Assembly: GCF_905147045.1 (NCBI RefSeq)
Contig: NC_065901.1
Location: forward strand, 6,076,001 to 6,140,000
Reading direction: 5' to 3'
Origin: Nymphalis io
Lineage: Eukaryota > Arthropoda > Insecta > Lepidoptera > Nymphalidae
Length of the DNA stretch: 64,000 nt
The notes beneath the pieces are model-generated. The model did no database searches and was not told the origin of the DNA. It saw only the letters and a program-made list of their open reading frames with translations. This document shows positions 32,416 to 44,498 of the stretch, piece by piece (the stretch's first letter is position 1; each line of letters begins with the position of its first letter). Position numbers and translations under genes: made by a program.

Positions 32416-35400
32416 GACGTTCTTACGATATTTGAAAAATAAAAATTTATCACAACCATCGAGTACTATTTTATAAAAAGCGTGCGCGCGTGATAATTAA
32501 TCGTTGTGAGATGTATGTATATGTATAAAAGAGGTGTCGACAGTGACCATAAGGTAATGCCAGACAGTTAGGAAAATTAATTTTACCTACATCCAACGCT
32601 TATAGCTTGGTGTGATAAGGCTTAAGCACCAGTATGATAAGGCTTAAAGACCAGCTGTAAAGATCACGATCACTTATGCCAGGGGCTAGAAGTTTTAGAA
32701 GCGGTATAAAATTATATATTATGTTGAAGGCTTTCTCAAAATCCGTATCGATATAATCTACTTGATGATTGCGATTATTCAAGCTAACGATAATGTTACG
32801 TATAATTGTTCATAAATATTCTAAATTTAATATTATTTTTAATAATAAATTTGAAATGCTTAATGAATTATAGTTTCCTGAAATAAAAAGCAAAAATGAC
32901 AGTATAATAAATAAAAATAGTAGATTAATATTGAATTTCTAATTCGTTTAAGCAAAAAATCGAAAACACACAATTAAGAACAATTGTTACAAAAGTTAGA
33001 TTATAAATACATTTTGTAATAAAGGAAAATGAATTTGATAAAGCAATTCGAAAGTATCATTATCCACCTTATTTGCATTCTAGATGCAAATAAAGTAAAT
33101 TGCACTTTAGTTGCGTTGATTAGTGTATTCGGAAAATTCATTACCCCATTTATCCTTTAGTGACTATAAAGTAGATATACTGAATAAGCAATGTACGTTA
33201 AAACGGGAGATAAAACGATTGATTTGGCGCTTCGCAGTAATTTAAATTGAAATTTGCTTGTTCATCTTCTCATTAATATCAAATTCGTATGGCTTTTATT
33301 TAAATGCCATGATACCATTATATGGTCTCGGCATTATTAGTTTTGCAAATTGTTATATAATGTATCTAATTATATTACGAATGAACTGTATGTACGATTG
33401 ACGGACTTTTGAAATGAAAGTTTTAAGTATCTTTTTAAATAGATTGCTATCAAAGATTAAGTTTTTTGGTATTATCAAAAATGTCATTTTAAGCGTTAAA
33501 ATTTTCGAGTTAGTAGTTTCGGAGATATTACAAGAACGTTTACAAATCCTTTAAACCGAATCACAGCGATTGATGCCCACCCTAACAAGCTGTGCCGCAG
33601 AAATGTATAATAATAGAAATGTATGTAACATTAAAATTATGGTAGTAAATATTTATCAAAAAAATAAATAAAATAAAGATACTCAAGTTATACGAGTACG
33701 AAGTCGAGGCAAGTATGCAATTATTTTATTTTTCAATGTAACAGTTCTAAGGCCTCTAATTGTACAATTTATCAGAAAATTGATAGAAAGTTGCAGACAA
33801 TTTAACCTAACAAAACTCTCCGCTTATAGAATAAATTTAAATCGTTATTGTTCAAAACAACCAATCTAAAAACATTACTATTAATATTCTATTTTAAAAT
33901 ATAATTTGTTACAAATTAGGAAAGGAGGTTAATGATTTATACTTATTGTTGTATATGTACGAGTAGGTTTTAAAAGTTTATGGACTCCTAGAATAGACGG
34001 TAATGAAAATTTAATAATTACTTAATATTTTAGAAGCAAAACGTTTCTCGCTTTTTACGGAAGTATCTTGATAATATTTTTCTATACTTTATTTTAAAAG
34101 CATTTTGTTGCGTGCAGTAAGCCTAGTGGAGTAGTGATGAAGAGATTTATTAAAGCTATTGTTTCGTATCGCTTTTTTTATTAAATTTCAAAAGGGTAAA
34201 TCCAGGACTTGTGGGATTCTTACTCATTAAATATCCTTGAGATGACCACTCATCAAAATCGTTTTGAAATAACGCTTCTGAGGTTCAAAGGTTTGTCGAT
34301 CCCATTGCATCATATCGTCGCCATATAAGATACTCGTTCGCCATGGGCGATAAGTATTCCGAAGGGTACATACTGGACATGCCCAGGCACCGGTCCTGAG
34401 CGGCATCCTCTATACGACATACCTTGTTTTACTCTGGATACCTAGAGAAAAGTGCCAGTGCCCCTGGGGGAGGGAGTTTAACGAGGTTATACGAGTTACC
34501 TATCCCGATGTCACACGGATTTATCTTGATATAATATGCTCATAAAAAATACAACATCTTAAATTACTATTGAGATCATCCAGACAGAAGTATGACATGA
34601 AGCCAATAGGGCTTAAGTAGAAACTATATTTGAGGTATCAATTTTGGGGAGTTAGAAAACAGTCAGTGAGTTGTTATGCGCGCGCCCGTGAAGGAATTAG
34701 TACAAACATTTTACAAAAGCGAGCGAGTCATTCCATCAAATTGGACTCCACGCGGACGGAGTCACGAGCTAGACATAACTCTTTATAGGTTAAATATTGT
34801 ACCACGTTTACGATTTATTGTTTTTAAAAGTATTTTCATTAAAAAAAACAAATTTTGAATACTGTAAGTGCTTACCTTATGTTATACGCCCGTATAAGAA
34901 CGCTTATAGATAAAAATGTATTTTAATACCCATCTTAAAATTGTAAGCCATCTAAATATAAAGTTCCATTTGTATTAAAATCAGAGTTCATATTTTTATC
35001 TAACTTGTGAAAATAAATAAACAAACTAATCTTACATCTTTAAAATATTAGCATTATGAAGTTTATGCGCCTCTTCTTAACATTAATAACCTTTATAGAA
35101 ATGTGAAAGTTTGAAACGAGATACAAAGTTAAGATGAGCAACTTTTTAGTTCGCAATAACATTGTAGTTTTTACACCATAATCTAATGAGGCACTGATGA
35201 TGGGACCACCCGGGAATCAATTTAGTTACCCACTGGAACTGATGCTCGGCATACAACTGCGAACTTTTCTTGCGTAGCTCGTTAAAATTTCACTTTTTAA
35301 TATACATATATTTATTATAAATTATTTATAATCAATATAAACAAAATTTATAAAAATCGCAGCTCACAAGTAAGAGATGCAAATTAAAGTCGCTGATCCG

Positions 35401-35558
35401 AGATTATAAATACGGGACAGAGAAACTGACTTTTATAGGTGATTACCAATTATATCTAAATGCTTTGAAGGAAATAACTGGATACAAATTGTACATTCCC
35501 ACAAAATCATTCATATACATTGTTACGCCTACGGTTACTGATTTACCACTTTTTAATG
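32416..35558. other. Non-coding stretch with an unrecognised GC-richer block
   Basis: No gene is visible. About 34,200-34,500 is GC-richer and contains CCATGGGCGATAAGTA and TGCCCAGGCACCGG. It looks like a decayed repeat, but I cannot assign it. The 60-codon frame at 34676-34858 is unsupported. Confidence 0.4.
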
Positions 35559-35845
35559 GAGATAGAGGTCTTTGCGCGAGCTCGTCTGAACAGGTACCAC
35601 CCATTCATTAGTTATTCTACCGCCAAACAGCAATACAAAGTATCACTGTGTTCCGTATTTGAATTCATTATTCTGATGCCAGTGTATATACACACAAATA
35701 CAAAGGACATAATATATTTCATTTCATGATTAGCAATTTTAATGCTAAGATATTTATGTTTTATACATCTCACAATGTCAATGTCAGAAGGTGATCAATG
35801 ATCATCATACGTGTCCGTCTGTCCTTGTTCAATAAATAAAATGAA
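35559..35845 (+). repeat. Repeat family C, diverged
   Basis: Core CAGGTACCACCCATTCAT, the CTACCGCCAAACAGCAATAC block, and an end near GTCCGTCTGTCCTTGTTC. Confidence 0.7.
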
Positions 35846-36980
35846 TAAATGTTTTTTTTTATACACTAGTGTTCCCCTAGTGGTCGAAATTCGATCATAA
35901 TCATCATTGATGAGGAAAACATACATGAATTTGTTTCTTACATCTTTTGTTGGTTATTTTAAAAAAGATTTTATCGAAAATTCCAAAGCTCATCAATACT
36001 TACAAATGAAAGAAGATCGGTTGACAAACAGGAGAAAAGGGTAATAAATTATTTTATCTTTGCCTATTTATATATACATTTTATATGTCCATAAAATAGT
36101 AGTAGAAGCAGTAGAAAAAATGTTAAGATAACTATTTTTTGTATGAAACTTACTAAGACGTAAAAATAATTATAACATATCATAATATAAGCTATGAGCT
36201 AAATCATGGATAATTTCACTATCGCATTTAACGCCCACAGTTGACTAGAACCCATTTATCATAGCGAATAATCAATTTCCATTCGCTCCCACCGATACGT
36301 TGCTGTTGAATGCAAATTTATTTGCTCGCAGTGGATTTGTATAAAATAGACCAATTTATGTGGCGGTAAGACTTTAGATCACATTAATATTTTAAATGGC
36401 ACATTATATTTAATATTCGAAATGACAGAAATTTAAAAGAATCAGGTGGTGTAGAACAATATGACATATGTCCAGGCGAAATAATAATTATTGCAAGCAG
36501 TGCACTGAAATTCTCGTGCACGAGTAATCTTGCGTTCGATCTTTTATTCAATGCAATGCTATTAGTCGATTTGACTTGGTCTAAGATTTCCTCAATCATA
36601 CGCGGAACACGTCTCATCGTCCATTGAAACTAATCATTACGCTATTGAGCGATAATTACGTAATATCTTTGTTTGTGATGACTGTCGAGGGAACGAAGCG
36701 ATGAAATGAGTAAAAGTGTTCCCGCATGTTCGCATCATTATCCTAGGTTGGATGTTATTAAGTTCTGTTATTTTCTGCTGAACCGTGTTACCTGATTGGA
36801 TATCACATGCGAAAAATGGATGCGAGTATAAGTGCGATCCGCGTTGATTATGTTTGATTAGTTTCTTCTTATATATTTAATATTATTTTATAAGTTAGCT
36901 TCTGACTACGTCGATATTATCTAAAGTTTGGCAAAATTAATTTATGATTGTAGTTAGATACTTAATCTTCATATAAAAAT
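35846..36980. other. Non-coding AT-rich stretch
   Basis: Nothing recognisable. The 77-codon minus frame at 36384-36617 is unsupported. Confidence 0.5.
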
Positions 36981-36984
36981 ATGT

Positions 36985-37120
36985 TTTTTTTGTTTGTCCT
37001 GTATGCGTTCCTATATCATTCATCTGATTGTGGCGGGGTAGGTTTCTGACATAGTGGTACTATGTTTCTGACATAGTACCATTAACGGTGATGTGCTAGT
37101 CCAAAGTCAAAATTTCTATT
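36985..37120 (+). repeat. Repeat family F copy with internal duplication and hairpin
   Basis: TTTGTCCTGTATGCGTTCCT begins a segment shared with 56,845-57,025. Inside, TTTCTGACATAGT occurs twice and TGGTACTATGT (37055-37065) pairs with ACATAGTACCA (37071-37081) around a 5-base loop. Confidence 0.55.
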
Positions 37121-37973
37121 ACAAAATATTAGCTTATTGATTGTCAAAAGCTACTATCAAAAGTAATATCTCAGGCTTGTAATGATGAATGACTAGTAAT
37201 ATTGTTACCAAAACATCGCAATCTATGTTAAACGTTCTTTGTGGTATTCTTATCTCAGTTGATTCCTTCGAGCCTTTTTACCCTTTAAGAATAAGATCGA
37301 ATGGTATTCATAAAAAATTGTGAAAACTGTTGTATTTCTTGCTTTTGATTTCCTCAAAATCTTTGAATACTATTCGAATTAACTTTAAAATTAATGGGAT
37401 GTCTCATTTTCCTTTACTGTTTAACAGTTAGGTCGCGAGCTTTATTGCTTTATCTTAAAATTGTATTCTGTTCACACACACTTATAAATGACAATATGAA
37501 TACAGTTAAAATAATTCTACAGACTTGAAAATGTGTCGATATGTGAAAATTTTGCAATTTAAATATCGAACCATTCGCAAAAACTTCCTTACAATAGGAA
37601 GTGAATAAGAAATAGTTAAAAACCTACGTACGAATTATTTAACTATTTTACCCACTGACACAAAAATTTAATTCTCTGAATGGAGATAATTGAACGAGTT
37701 GAGTCAAATTCACATAATGGTACAAAGTACGCACTCACACTTCAATCTTATTGTCTTTTATGTCGAAATTTTCACACTAAAGACCTCTTAACGTCGTCGT
37801 GAATTATTGAATTTCTCTTTACGAATTTACTCTAAAGAGAGTGAAATGATTTTGACACGGATTAACAGTTTATAATTTATTATATAATTAGGACCATTTG
37901 TAAGGTTTATTTCGAGTTCTGACTTATTCAGTAGTAGGTAAATTTATAAGACGTTACGAAGCCTTACATTTAC
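37121..37973. other. Non-coding AT-rich stretch
   Basis: Nothing recognisable. Confidence 0.5.
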
Positions 37974-38135
37974 ATGGTGGTATGACCATTCTCGTCTGGG
38001 TAGGTATCACCCGTGCATCAGATATTCCACCGCAAAACAACAGTACTAAGTATTGTTATGTTCCGGTTTGAAGGGTGAGTGAGCCAGTGTTACTACACGA
38101 ACGAGGGACATGTCATTTTAGTTCCCAAGTTATGG
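37974..38135 (+). repeat. Repeat family C, 3'-truncated
   Basis: Contains CTCGTCTGGGTAGGTATCAC and TGTTCCGGTTTGAAGGGTGA. It ends at TTAGTTCCCAAG. Confidence 0.75.
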
Positions 38136-38179
38136 ATTATTAGAGACACGGGCTTGGTGGATATTCAGCATTTAAGATA

Positions 38180-38207
38180 CCACACACACACACGCACACA
38201 CCACACC
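38180..38207. repeat. (CA)n microsatellite
   Basis: Imperfect CA run with one CG interruption. Confidence 0.85.
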
Positions 38208-39298
38208 TTGTGCAAATAACAAAACTCTCAAATAAAAACATCATATACAAGAGATACATAAATCTATATTTGCTTATTAAGTCTTAACTAGTACAGAGGT
38301 AGATGGCATTGCGACCTAAATAGAAGAACGTAATGGTTTTCGATAGGATTGCTTACTGTATTTGTGATTATTAAGCAAATAAATTAACTATTTTCATTTA
38401 TAAAATACTAACTCTTACACACTAATGTATATACGATTAAGCCGTTTTCTCTCCTGTTTGATTGAATTTTTTTAGCTGTTGGCGAGCTTAAGTATTATCA
38501 AATAAAAATAAAATTTGAAAAAAGAATCCAAAAAAAAAAAATTTGAATCATGTAATTTAATATATGTTTTCCTTAAAATATGAATACTGATTTTACGAAC
38601 AGTAGTTCTAAGAAAAAGTCTATCACAAACCCGAGATAATACTATTTTATTAATACAATTTGTATATTATAAATGGTGATTAAAAATTTATGTCAAAAGA
38701 GCAATGTCGTGGGATCTAAAATTTTTGTAAATACAAAGGTGTCTTACAAATAGAGCGTGTAGAAGTGATCTCCACGGTTTGCGGTGGCTTTTCGATTCTT
38801 TATCAATTTCAGGCGATAGACGTGTTTTGGAACTCTTAAATTATTTATTTACGCTTATGATTAAGTAGCGGTAAATACCACTGGGATAATATAGAAATAA
38901 TAACGTAATGTATGTAAGTAGGACCAAACAATAAGAAAACAACAGATAACACAGACAATAGTACAAAATATTTTATTTCGCCAATTGAACGACAAATCCA
39001 GAAAAAGATAAAAATTACAAACAAAATAAAATCATAAAATTTGTAATACCTACCTATTCAGTATTCATAATTATATATAAAGGAAGTATAATGAAATAAA
39101 CGGTAAAATGTTACTTTGTTTGTCAAATTTTACAAATGCATCAAATAATGTAAAAGTAAGTTAACATCGAATATATAGTTGTAATTGCATTGTCAAATAC
39201 CATAAGGCTTTTCAAATTTATACGACCGCATACTATACTACTTTCCTTGCGGATATATCCCTGCAGGCTGCATCTGCATCTCGACCCTACAAATTGAA
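38208..39298. other. Upstream flank of the mucin-like gene, non-coding
   Basis: AT-rich and without recognisable genes. GC content rises sharply at about 39,240 as the next gene begins. Confidence 0.5.
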
Positions 39299-39338
39299 GT
39301 GGGTGAGCGGTGGTGGGCTCTTGGTTCACAGCGCACGC

Positions 39339-39385
39339 GCAGTCCCGCTCCGATCGTTACAGCGGCCGCACGCGCACGCCGCGCC
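39339..39385 (+). promoter_or_regulatory. Candidate initiator and short 5' UTR
   Basis: GCAGTC at 39340-39345 is one base off the arthropod initiator TCAGTY. It sits about 45 bp upstream of the ATG in a GC-rich patch (39,300-39,385). No ATG intervenes. Inference only. Confidence 0.25.
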
Positions 39386-40228
39386 ATGACTCGATTACTG
39401 TTCGCTTTTCTAGCGCTCGCCGCTATCGCAGCCGTTACCGCCGAAACGCCGCGACCTCGACTTATAGATTTCAACCCTTGGTCCTGGCTCCCCAACAATA
39501 GAAATAAATCCCCATCCATTATGGATTATTTTTTTCCGCCATCAAGAACCCCTAAACAATCTATGCTAGACCCACCTGCTGATAGACAACCACCCACCGT
39601 TCAAACAACAATGGATGACTCCCCGACGATGACAACCCTTCAAGAACGTCCTACAACGCTAAGTAGAAAATCCCATAATAAAGTAAAACCGACCGCGTCC
39701 GCCATTCGTCCTACTGCATCCACGCCTCCGAAAACAAAAAAAACGACACATAAAAATGTCGCTACCGAAACTACTATCGCTTTAAAAACGACGCAAACAT
39801 CGAAAATCGAAACCTCCCCACCGACCACTAACATCGTTACCGCTACGGTAAAACCGCCCAAACGCTACACCATCCGCCCGATACGGACGACGGAAACTCC
39901 GGTAGTTCAGGAAACTGAGTCCACGGTCAACACTAACAGTGACAGTACGGAAACTGTCGTGGGTATAGATACGTCAGGCACAACGATTGAAGTAACGAAA
40001 GACACAGTTCCGACATTGAGTACAGCCGCTGATACGCGGTCTACAGAGGGTACGGCCAGCACCGGCACGGAGTCGTCGACGTTGTTCGAGAGCACTGTAA
40101 CGGAATCAGCGGACAGTCGTGAGGGCAATTTACCATTGCGAGACAAACCACAGCAAACTCACGTCAAGATCAACGAGCAAACGAATAAAGAGGTCAGTAA
40201 TTCCAAACATTACCGAGAATCGCTCTAA
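39386..40228 (+). CDS. Secreted Thr/Ser-rich mucin-like protein (first exon or single-exon gene)
   Basis: The ATG at 39386 has G at -3 and opens a 280-residue frame ending at TAA 40226-40228. The upstream GTG at 39299 in the same frame is not a plausible start. Residues 1-19 (MTRLLFAFLALAAIAAVTA) are a signal peptide. About 20-60 is a proline/tryptophan segment with FNPWSWLP and DYFFPP. About 65-265 is low-complexity, rich in Thr, Ser, Pro and Lys, as in O-glycosylated mucins or linkers of cuticle and extracellular-matrix proteins. There are no cysteines. GTCAGT at 40193-40198, after codon 269 (GAG), could be a phase-0 donor, in which case the last 11 residues are intronic. GTAAGT at 40233 and AATAAA at 40241 also lie just after the stop. 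I do not recognise the gene. No following exon is visible in the remaining 24 kb. Confidence 0.7.
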   Translation: MTRLLFAFLALAAIAAVTAETPRPRLIDFNPWSWLPNNRNKSPSIMDYFFPPSRTPKQSMLDPPADRQPPTVQTTMDDSPTMTTLQERPTTLSRKSHNKVKPTASAIRPTASTPPKTKKTTHKNVATETTIALKTTQTSKIETSPPTTNIVTATVKPPKRYTIRPIRTTETPVVQETESTVNTNSDSTETVVGIDTSGTTIEVTKDTVPTLSTAADTRSTEGTASTGTESSTLFESTVTESADSREGNLPLRDKPQQTHVKINEQTNKEVSNSKHYRESL

Positions 40229-41167
40229 ACTCGTAAGTCTAATAAATGAAATTTCTCTAGTAGATATGTAAATATGTATTGTGAGAAACAAACATATTAT
40301 ATATGTTTATCGTTTACAGAGGATTTTTTTAAACAATGTTACTATTTAAGATTGTTTGCAAATTCTCACATTATAAATTGATATAAATAATTTATGGAAA
40401 ACTATTTCAGTCAAGTAAAAACGTGTTATTTTGTTGGCACGTTGCGTAGTTTTTACAAAAAATCGATTATTAGTTATCGATGTTCATGAAATACAAATAA
40501 TTTTATTGACGTAGCACTTACACGAACTAACTAATAATACTTAATATATAAAAAAAATGAAACCTTAAACTTAAATACAGAACACATATATATAACAATG
40601 ATTCATGGACATCACGATTATAGTTTCAAAATAAGATATTCTTTATTCAAGTGGGCTCCCAAAAATAAGTATAAAGTTATGACCGGTTCACGATCATGAT
40701 TTTGCATCAATCAGTATTGCAATGCTTTATTATAAGAAGCGGCTTATTAAATATAAGTATTTGAAGAAAATTTAAAAAAACGGAAAGGTCATAATAATTC
40801 TGCTCTATTATTTTCTAACAGTAAAACAAAACAACAATAGAATTCTTTAACTCATTATGGTAAATATGAGGCAATTAATGTAGAATATTTCATATTCATT
40901 CGTAAAGCTCATTTGCATGAGAGCTTTGTACACGAAGATTCTTAGCGAAAAAAAATGTAAAGAGTAATGATAGATCGCAAGTGTTCCTCGGCTTTAACTT
41001 AAGTAGAATAAGAAATAGTACGCAATAAAACAAGTAGGCAAACAAAGGGTTTCGTACCTAATATGAATATTAAAAATATCGCAATAGTTATTAGATATTT
41101 TTTAGTGGTATTTTTATTTATATGACAATAATTAAATGACCGATGACGAAAATTAGTATGAAAAAAT
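40229..41167. other. Non-coding stretch after the mucin-like ORF
   Basis: AT-rich. It may be intron or intergenic, depending on whether the preceding ORF is spliced. Confidence 0.5.
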
Positions 41168-41282
41168 TTTAGTTCCCATAGTTAGTGGCGCATTCGCTAT
41201 ACAAAATTTGATTAATATTTCTTACATCGCAATCACATCTATGTCTATGGACGGTGGTACCCATTTACCACAAGGTGGCGTA
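41168..41282 (+). repeat. Repeat family C, 5'-truncated
   Basis: Only the 3' half remains (TTTTAGTTCCCATAGTTAGT to CCACAAGGTGGC). Confidence 0.7.
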
Positions 41283-41784
41283 ATCGTAAAAAAATAAATA
41301 GCCCGTTTTCGCTTTATAAAAGAAGAGCAAATAAATGCCTCTTTAAAGATTTATTATTTAAGTTAGGAATGAAATATAGAGAACCCTAAAATGATAAAGC
41401 GCTGTGAATATTCGCTATTCGCTAACCTGTCTCCGCAGAATAGACGTTAGAGTAATAATAAAGCAACAAAGCTATGGTAACCAGTTTTATCCTCGTAAAT
41501 ATATGAATGTTACAGTCAGAACTCTATTCAAGCCAAAATTACGTGACACATTAAATTAAAGGTACTTTGAACAGCATACGTTAAATTAAATTGGTTGTAT
41601 TTCTTTAAAAATGTCATCTGGTTGTATGTACACAACTCAGTTCAGGGACTACTTCTTCAGGGTTCTTGAAATAAAACTAACCGAACACGTGCCTTTTGTC
41701 AAAGAAATTTTGACCGGTAAAGAATACGGATTGCGACACTTTAAAATATTTGAACATGAAATATTATTTTGTAAATAATATGTG

Positions 41785-41997
41785 CTTAATTTCTGTTATA
41801 ATTCATCTCGTGCTTTTCGGTGAAGGAAAACATCGTGAAGAAACCTGCATGTGTCTAATTTCATCGAAATTCTGCCACATGTGTGTTCCACCAACCCGCA
41901 TTGGAGCAGCGTGGTGGAATAAGCTCCAAACCTTCTCCTCAAAAAGGGAGAGGAGGCCTTAGCCCAGCAGTGGGACATTTACAGGCTGTTACTGTAC
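41785..41997 (+). mobile_element. SINE family B, 5'-truncated, with 15-bp target duplication
   Basis: The body and 3' end of family B are well preserved, including AAACATCGTGAAGAAACCTG and GGCCTTAGCCCAGCAGTGGG. It is flanked by an exact 15-base direct repeat (TGTAAATAATATGTG at 41770-41784 and 41998-42012), the mark of target-primed insertion. The unmutated duplication suggests this is one of the younger insertions here. Small frames in it are not genes. Confidence 0.88.
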
Positions 41998-42012
41998 TGT
42001 AAATAATATGTG

Positions 42013-44433
42013 AGAATGAACCATGCGGACTGCTAAACCGATTTTAATACGACTCAACAATGTCATAGCTAGTTAAAATATAGCATACTTATTGTGATCA
42101 TATATAAGTAAAAAATAAAAAAAAACAAATAAAACCAAGCTATAATTTATTCGAATAAGTTCATACAATTTTTTGTTAAAGTTAACACCCGTCCGAAATG
42201 TATAATTCTATCTAGAAAAATTAAAATCAGTAGTTATTCTTTTGAGACACATAAACAGAATTTATTTATTATTATTTAACCCCCTGTGAAAATCAACGAA
42301 TGATAATGAACAAATGCAACTCTACACGTGTTTTAACGTGCGGTTTAAATGTATTAATTAGCATAATTTAAATATATTTAGAAATTTCATTATAGAAGTG
42401 AACCTCTTGTATAATGAAAGACAAATTGAGCTGATGATAAGTTTCTAGGGTTCAGTTATGGAAGTATATTTATAAGCAACGTCTAGGCAAAACCTGTAAG
42501 TATAAAAAATAAGTTCATTACGAAAATATAAACATTTTAAGTAACATGGTTATAATATCGGTATATTTTTTTATATAGTGCAAGTAATTTTTTTATACTT
42601 ATGTTTATCTTTTTAAACTACCTTTACTAAAATAATTTCAGACAAAGAGTTTAGTTAACTAATATTGGCACCACTTCGTACTGTTTGACTTTACTTCTAA
42701 TATTATTAGATCGATTAAGTGAAATCGACTTCACGTTTCTTGAAAAAAAAAACACAGCTTTGACCAAAGACTTGAAGATATTATGCAAAAAAGATTCTAA
42801 TCACGTAGAAGTTCGTACTTTCTTCTCATTAGTTACTTGCGGTCACAAATGTGACTTAAAAAAATGTCATGGCTTTACGAGAACAATATTAAAACTTTCA
42901 CTTTATAATTGTATTTATACGTATTTTAGTTCAAGAAAAAATAATTGTCAGATTTAGTGTTACATAATTCGATATCATAATTGTACAATCTATAGTTTTT
43001 ATATGCAAATGCATTTTCAAAGAAACCTAATCACCTAATCAATAAATTAAATGATTTTTTTAAAGTATACTAACTATATCTTATAATAACTGATACCCGT
43101 TGGATTACTTATAAACAGTTTCATAACTTTGTATAAATTGAAATTTACTCTTTAGAAATGAGAATTAAGTTTATAGTTGGTGAAGTTCTTGTAAGTGAAG
43201 ACTTATTTTGAACTTGTAATAGATTAATCTACTCCTAATCTGTGACGTCACCTAGAAAAAAAATACTAATTAAAATATATTTTCAAAAGCGGTATAACAA
43301 TAAGATAATTTCTGAGTTAATGTTACAATTAAAAAGTGACCGAGATACTTCCTTATAAAATAAAAGAATAGTAAAGACATGCCAACTTTGTTGGAGAACA
43401 ACAAATTCATTGTTTACACAACTGTAACCAATCAAATCGAATAATACTACCAAGATGAGTTGTAACAAAACAATCTTGAGACTCGCTGAAACCGAATCTA
43501 ATACTAATCGTGTCTAATTAATCAGTACGCATTGCAGGTAGAAAGTCGATAGCCGTATCTATCTTACGATTGGAAGAGAAAGGGGTATGGTACCTTAGGT
43601 ACAATTCGAGAACTAGGTTATAATAGTCGTAAACAGAAACTGCAGTGGAAAGTATTCAAGTAAAATAATACATCTATTGTTACTCGACTTAATACTGAGT
43701 CGGCTACGATCACTAGTATGTAGCTAATGATAGATGGTTAAATAAAGACTGCACATCAAATGAAAGTTCCTGCTCTGAGCACTCAAAATTGTATCGGAAA
43801 ACTAATTACATTAAGACGATTTCATCATTTTTTTATTATTTATTGTACCAAGAACAACGTGTTTTAACACGTATGAACGACTGAAGTATAATTTTATCAA
43901 ATGCGACGTGAATACAATTTCATGAAACGACTTTGTGAAATATTTGAAACGGTACTCAAATTATTTTTGTCAAACCGTTTGAGTTGCACGCGTTTAATGT
44001 TTATTAAAATATTGTATAATCCCTTAAAACTTTAATTGATTAGTCTTGATAGTTGATGATGTCTGTTATATAATATTTTATGCTTTTCCTTCTATTTATG
44101 AAAGTATATAAAAGATTATGCAAGCCTATACAATTGTGACCTCGTGGAATTTTTAGCCCTCATAAAAAATTCGACTCGCTTTCGATCAAGATCATTTTTA
44201 AAATTATATAAGAATGAAATCAATACACTAATTGGAATCATAAAAAACAGATAACATGATTCGCATTGCGATGATAATATTTCTAAGAAGGATGCGGCGC
44301 TGTAAATAACATTTCAATTTAATCTAATAATTTGCTATAAGAATCTGTGTTTACGACGACATTTTTTAGTAAAGTAAAGCTGACTTATAACATTTAATTA
44401 AACATTTTTGTATCTTTGATTTCAAGAGCTAAG

Positions 44434-44436
<3 letters not shown>
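42013..44436. other. Non-coding AT-rich stretch
   Basis: No supportable gene. The 90-codon plus frame at 42685-42957 lacks an ATG start and any known domain. Confidence 0.5.

Positions 44437-44497
<61 letters not shown>
44437..44497. repeat. (AT)n microsatellite
   Basis: A pure AT run of 61 bases. Confidence 0.95.

Positions 44498-44498
<1 letters not shown>

Noticed and set aside
39299..39385. Upstream extension of the mucin-like ORF
   Set aside because: It also begins with GTG. The ATG at 39386 opens the signal peptide.
39640..40146. Minus-strand valine-rich frames
   Set aside because: Shadows of the Thr-rich plus-strand ORF (ACN codons read as NGT).
42685..42957. 90-codon plus frame with four cysteines
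   Set aside because: No ATG start and no known cysteine pattern. Kept as non-coding.
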